From RBG-16-66-20 sp035517595 (GTDB taxonomy: Bacteria > Pseudomonadota > Gammaproteobacteria > Burkholderiales > SG8-39), in the NCBI GenBank assembly GCA_035517595.1, contig DATIYN010000240.1:1-9651 (forward strand): 9,651 bases of DNA, in the 5' to 3' direction. Below, one piece after another: positions 7,160 to 9,651 of this stretch. The translations under genes were made by a program, and so were the position numbers. The notes beneath the pieces are model-generated. The model searched no databases, had not been told where the DNA came from, and saw only the letters and a list, made by a program, of their open reading frames with translations. Each line of letters starts with the position of its first letter. Position 1 is the first letter of the stretch.

Positions 7160-7165
7160 TATAAT
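7160..7165 (+). promoter_or_regulatory. Perfect -10 element (TATAAT) just upstream of ptsN
   Basis: An exact consensus TATAAT lies in the 31-nt gap between rpoN and ptsN, in otherwise very GC-rich DNA. The predicted start site is about 7172, only some 6 nt before the ptsN ATG (7178). No -35 resembling TTGACA is visible at 16-18 bp (the 17-bp position reads GAGCCT) and there is no extended -10 TG. The element rests on the -10 alone, but a chance consensus hexamer in so short and GC-rich a spacer is unlikely. It would give ptsN-hprK-rapZ expression independent of the LPS operon. Confidence 0.5.
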
Positions 7166-7177
7166 CCGCGCCCTCAG

Positions 7178-7663
7178 ATGAGCCTGGTCGCCAAGCTCCT
7201 GCCGCCTGAGAACATCCTTCCGGATCTCGCGGCCTCCAGCAAGAAGCGCCTGTTCGAGCAGGTCGGACTGCTCTTCGAGAACCGGCACGGCATCGCGCGC
7301 GGCGTGGTGTTCGAGAGCCTGTTCGCGCGCGAGCGCCTGGGCTCGACCGGCCTCGGCCAGGGCGTGGCGATCCCGCACGGGCGCATCAAGGGCCTGAAAG
7401 AGGCGCTCGGCGCCTTCGTTCGGCTCGCGCAGCCGGTGCCTTTCGACGCCCCGGACGCGCAACCCGTGAGCCTGGTGTTCGCGCTGCTCGTGCCCGAGCA
7501 CGCCACCGAGAAGCACCTGGAGATCCTCTCGGAGCTCGCCCAGATGTTCAGCGACCGCGCGCAGCGCGAGGCGCTCGCGGCCGCGGCCGACGCGCAGGCG
7601 CTGCACCAGCTCATCGCCGCTTGGCAGCCGGATGCTGCAGGTCAACGTCGCGCAGTTGCATGA
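7178..7663 (+). CDS. ptsN: Nitrogen-regulatory PTS EIIA component (EIIA-Ntr)
   Basis: PtsN is the terminal phosphoryl acceptor of the nitrogen PTS and acts by phosphorylation-dependent binding to targets rather than by sugar transport. In E. coli these targets include the K+ transporter TrkA and the sensor KdpD. The 161-residue product is a single PTS_EIIA type-2 domain. The phosphorylated histidine is H67 in GVAIPHGRI, preceded by ARERLGSTGLG (50-60) and followed by PVPFDAPDAQPVSLVFALLVP (87 onward). The ATG at 7178 gives the normal family N-terminus; no Shine-Dalgarno precedes it, and a perfect -10 lies 12 nt upstream. The 3' end overlaps hprK by 32 nt. Neither Enzyme I-Ntr nor HPr/NPr is encoded in this window. 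An EIIA-Ntr next to a K+/H+-type antiporter locus is suggestive, but no functional link is shown. Confidence 0.96.
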   Translation: MSLVAKLLPPENILPDLAASSKKRLFEQVGLLFENRHGIARGVVFESLFARERLGSTGLGQGVAIPHGRIKGLKEALGAFVRLAQPVPFDAPDAQPVSLVFALLVPEHATEKHLEILSELAQMFSDRAQREALAAAADAQALHQLIAAWQPDAAGQRRAVA

Positions 7664-8543
7664 GGACAACCGCGAGGCGCTTTCGCTCGCCTGGGTCGCG
7701 GGGCGCGAAGGCCGCACCGCGGTGCGCCGGGAATCGGCGGCCGCCGCGGCGCTGATCGGCCACCTCAACCTCACCCACCCGAACAGCGTCCAGGTCATCG
7801 GCAACTTCGAGGCTGGCGACATCGCCGGCCTCGCGGGCCGGCTGTTCGCCGCCGCGCCTGCGGCGGTGATCGTCGCCGACGGCATTGCGCCTCCGCGGCA
7901 GCTCGTCGCCGAGGCCGAGCGCAGCGCGACGCCGCTGTTCACCTCGCCGCTGCCGGCGGCGCGCGTCATCGAGAAGCTCGCCACCTACCTCGCGAAGCGC
8001 CTGGCGGACACCGTCGAGCGCCACGGCGTGCTCATGGACGTGCTCGGCGTGGGGGTGCTCATCACGGGCGAATCCGGCGTCGGCAAGAGCGAGCTCGCCC
8101 TCGAGCTCATCAGCCGCGGCCAGGGACTGGTCGCCGACGACGTGGTGGAGATCTCGCGCATCGCTGCGGCGACGCTGGAGGGGCGCTGCCCGCCGCTGCT
8201 GAAGGACTTCCTCGAGGTGCGCGGGCTCGGTCTGATCAACATCCGCGCCATCTACGGCGAGACGGCGGTGCGCCCGAAGATGAAGCTCAAGCTCGTCGCG
8301 CACCTGGAGCGGCCCGCCAAGGGCAGCGCGCGCGATCCCGCCGAGCGCCTGCCGCTGTCGGAGCTGTCCGAGGACATCCTCGGCGTCACCGTGCGCAAGG
8401 TCGTCATTCCGGTCGCCGCGGGGCGCAATCTCGCGGTGCTGCTCGAGGCTGCGGTGCGCAACTACATCCTCCAGCTGCGCGGCAAGGACTCGGCGAGCGA
8501 GTTCCTCGCGCGGCAGAAGCAGGCGATGGAGGACGAGGACTAG
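7632..8543 (+). CDS. hprK: HPr kinase/phosphorylase
   Basis: This bifunctional cytoplasmic enzyme phosphorylates a serine of HPr with ATP and removes it by phosphorolysis. In proteobacteria it is thought to tune PTS-linked regulation rather than classical catabolite repression. The 303-residue product has the full two-domain form. An N-terminal domain (about 1-125) begins LQVNVAQLHEDNREAL. The C-terminal kinase domain has H131 in RHGVLMDVLGVGVLITG, Walker A GESGVGKS (146-153), the catalytic acidic pair D169-D170, the family signature EVRGLGLINIRAIYGE (195-210) and the AAGRNLAVLLEAAVRNY segment near 262-278. Alphaproteobacteria usually carry a short form lacking the N-terminal domain, so the full length favours beta- or Xanthomonas-type gammaproteobacteria. 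The ATG at 7632 lies inside ptsN; the conserved N-terminus supports this overlapping start. No HPr gene is in the window. Confidence 0.97.
   Translation: MLQVNVAQLHEDNREALSLAWVAGREGRTAVRRESAAAAALIGHLNLTHPNSVQVIGNFEAGDIAGLAGRLFAAAPAAVIVADGIAPPRQLVAEAERSATPLFTSPLPAARVIEKLATYLAKRLADTVERHGVLMDVLGVGVLITGESGVGKSELALELISRGQGLVADDVVEISRIAAATLEGRCPPLLKDFLEVRGLGLINIRAIYGETAVRPKMKLKLVAHLERPAKGSARDPAERLPLSELSEDILGVTVRKVVIPVAAGRNLAVLLEAAVRNYILQLRGKDSASEFLARQKQAMEDED
8535..8539 (+). promoter_or_regulatory. Ribosome binding site fixing the rapZ GTG start
   Basis: GAGGA at 8535-8539 is followed by 5 nt and then the GTG at 8545, placing a good Shine-Dalgarno inside the last codons of hprK. A second GGAGG at 8528-8532 lies 12 nt from the start. 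This is the clearest Shine-Dalgarno I noticed among the genes of the window and supports the GTG reading. Confidence 0.6.
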
Positions 8544-8544
8544 C

Positions 8545-9402
8545 GTGCAGCTCGTCCTCGTCAGCGGGCTCTCGGGATCGGGCAAGAGCATCGCCCTGGA
8601 CGTCCTGGAGGACAGCGGCTACTACTGCGTCGACAACCTTCCTGCGACGCTGCTGCTCGACGTGGTCAAGTTCCTCTACGACGGCGGCCACGCGCGCGTC
8701 GCGGTGAGCGTCGATGCGCGCAGCGTCGCGCTGTCCTCGCTGCCGCAGCAGCTCGCGACCCTGAAGTCGCAGGGCGCGCAGGTCCGCCTGCTGTTCCTCG
8801 AGGCGGGCACCGAGGCCTTGCTGCGCCGCTTCGCCGAGACGCGGCGCAGCCATCCGCTGGCCGGCACGCCGACGGCCCCGAGCCTCACGCTCGGCGAGGC
8901 GATCGAGCGCGAGCGCGGCCTGCTCGCGGGCCTTTCGGAGCTCGGCCACCGCATCGACACGAGCAACCTTCAGCCCAAGGTGCTGCGCCAGTGGATCAAG
9001 GAGCTCGTCGGGGCGGGAGAGGGCCGGCTCACGCTGCTGTTCGAGTCCTTCGCATTCCGCGACGGCATCCCGCTGGACGCCGACTGGGTGGTGGATGCGC
9101 GCATGCTGCCCAATCCTCACTACGAGCCCGGCCTCGCGGATCTTACGGGCCGCGACGCGCCGGTCGTCGAATTCCTCGAGCGCGACGTGCTCGTGCACGC
9201 CTTTCTCGAGGACCTGCGCGGCTTCCTCGCGCGCTGGCTGCCGGAGGTGCGGCGCGACAACCGCAGCTACCTCACGGTCGCGATCGGCTGCACGGGCGGG
9301 CGCCACCGCTCGGTCTATCTCGTCGAGCGCCTGGCGAAATCCTTCGCCGGCGATTGGCGGGTCCTGGTGCGCCACCGCAGTCTCGCCGCCGCCGGCGAGT
9401 GA
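8545..9402 (+). CDS. rapZ: RapZ/YvcJ-family nucleotide-binding protein (RNase adapter homologue)
   Basis: In E. coli RapZ senses glucosamine-6-phosphate and delivers the sRNA GlmZ to RNase E, thereby controlling GlmS and amino-sugar supply to the envelope; other bacteria use the family differently. The 285-residue product (E. coli 284) has an N-terminal P-loop domain with Walker A GLSGSGKS (8-15), the family stretch YYCVDNLP (26-33) and RLLFLEAG (81-88). The C-terminal domain has FESFAFRDGIPLDADWVVD (166-184), RMLPNPHYEPGL (186-197) and the highly conserved SYLTVAIGCTGGRHRSVY (241-258). It ends in LAAAGE: the basic tail KRK that E. coli RapZ uses to bind RNA is absent. The GTG start at 8545 lies 1 nt after the hprK stop, with GAGGA (8535-8539) at good spacing. 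It overlaps the next gene by 4 nt. Confidence 0.96.
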   Translation: MQLVLVSGLSGSGKSIALDVLEDSGYYCVDNLPATLLLDVVKFLYDGGHARVAVSVDARSVALSSLPQQLATLKSQGAQVRLLFLEAGTEALLRRFAETRRSHPLAGTPTAPSLTLGEAIERERGLLAGLSELGHRIDTSNLQPKVLRQWIKELVGAGEGRLTLLFESFAFRDGIPLDADWVVDARMLPNPHYEPGLADLTGRDAPVVEFLERDVLVHAFLEDLRGFLARWLPEVRRDNRSYLTVAIGCTGGRHRSVYLVERLAKSFAGDWRVLVRHRSLAAAGE

Positions 9403-9651
9403 ACGATCTCCCGCTTTTCCCTCTCGGCACGGTGCTGTTTCCCGGCGGCCTGCTGCCGGTGCGCGTCTTCGAGCAACGCTATCTCGAGATGGCCAAGGTC
9501 TGCCTGCGCGAGGACACGCGCTTCGGCGTGTGCCTGATCCGCGAGGGCGCGGAGGTGGGCGCGCCCGCGACGCCGGAGCCCGTGGGCTGTACGGCCCGCA
9601 TCGCGCAATGGGACATGCAGCAATTGGGACTGCTGCAAATCGTCGCGCAGG
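9399..9651 (+). CDS. LON substrate-binding-domain protein (3' truncated by window edge)
   Basis: A GTG at 9399 overlaps the rapZ stop as GTGA and opens a frame of 84 codons that continues past the window. It begins MNDLPLFPLGTVLFPGGLL, then PVRVFEQRYLEM (residues 20-31), the hallmark start of the N-terminal LON (PUA-like) domain; further along are FGVCLIREG (43-51) and VGCTARI near 63-69. In bacteria this domain occurs alone, in proteins of about 190-230 residues annotated as LON peptidase substrate-binding domain or YcbX/cereblon-like proteins, as well as in the full ATP-dependent protease. A full lon gene would need the AAA+ and serine-lysine protease domains downstream, which cannot be seen. 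The position and the immediate LPLFPLGTVLFPGG start favour the stand-alone type. No Shine-Dalgarno is evident, so translation is probably coupled to rapZ. The function of the stand-alone form is unknown. Confidence 0.85.
   Translation, partial: MNDLPLFPLGTVLFPGGLLPVRVFEQRYLEMAKVCLREDTRFGVCLIREGAEVGAPATPEPVGCTARIAQWDMQQLGLLQIVAQ

Noticed and set aside
1..9651. CRISPR arrays, insertion sequences, tRNA/rRNA genes, attachment sites, phage or defence genes
   Set aside because: No regularly spaced repeats, transposase motifs or terminal inverted repeats were seen. The window is almost completely filled by conserved housekeeping genes of uniform composition.

Overview
The window is a compact, high-GC (roughly 70% by eye) stretch of ordinary chromosome from a Gram-negative bacterium. 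It is most likely a betaproteobacterium (Burkholderiales/Nitrosomonadales/Rhodocyclales-like). The evidence is the gene order kdsD-kdsC-lptC-lptA-lptB-rpoN-ptsN-hprK-rapZ, a full-length HPr kinase/phosphorylase next to ptsN, and a divergent KefB/KefC-type antiporter beside kdsD. A gammaproteobacterium of the Xanthomonas type has a similar cluster and is not fully excluded. Nothing looks horizontally acquired: there are no transposases, tRNAs, CRISPR arrays, phage genes or changes in base composition.

Layout. Positions 1-153 hold the C-terminal end of an unidentified plus-strand gene. It is followed by a strong hairpin terminator (173-203) that separates it from a convergent minus-strand gene for a CPA2-family cation:proton antiporter (209-2188). 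A 40-bp divergent intergenic region with back-to-back -10 elements then leads into a plus-strand run that continues to the end of the window: kdsD (2229), kdsC (3218), lptC (3769), lptA (4356), lptB (4988), rpoN (5722), ptsN (7178), hprK (7632), rapZ (8545) and the start of a LON-substrate-binding-domain gene (9399), which runs off the window. Gaps are 31 bp or less and several genes overlap, so this is probably one long transcript with an internal promoter before ptsN.

How the genes work together. KdsD and KdsC carry out two steps in making KDO, the inner-core sugar of lipopolysaccharide. LptC, LptA and LptB are the inner-membrane anchor, periplasmic bridge and ATPase of the machine that exports finished LPS to the outer membrane. 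RpoN (sigma-54), PtsN (EIIA-Ntr), HprK and RapZ form the regulatory half, linking nitrogen/carbon status and PTS phosphorylation to envelope metabolism.

I found no exotic system. The points worth a second look are: the absence of hpf between rpoN and ptsN; a perfect TATAAT 12 nt before the ptsN ATG, and a similar arrangement at kdsD, both suggesting leaderless or very short-leader mRNAs; a bidirectional -10 shared by the antiporter and kdsD; loss of the basic RNA-binding tail of RapZ; and a LON-domain gene translationally coupled to rapZ.
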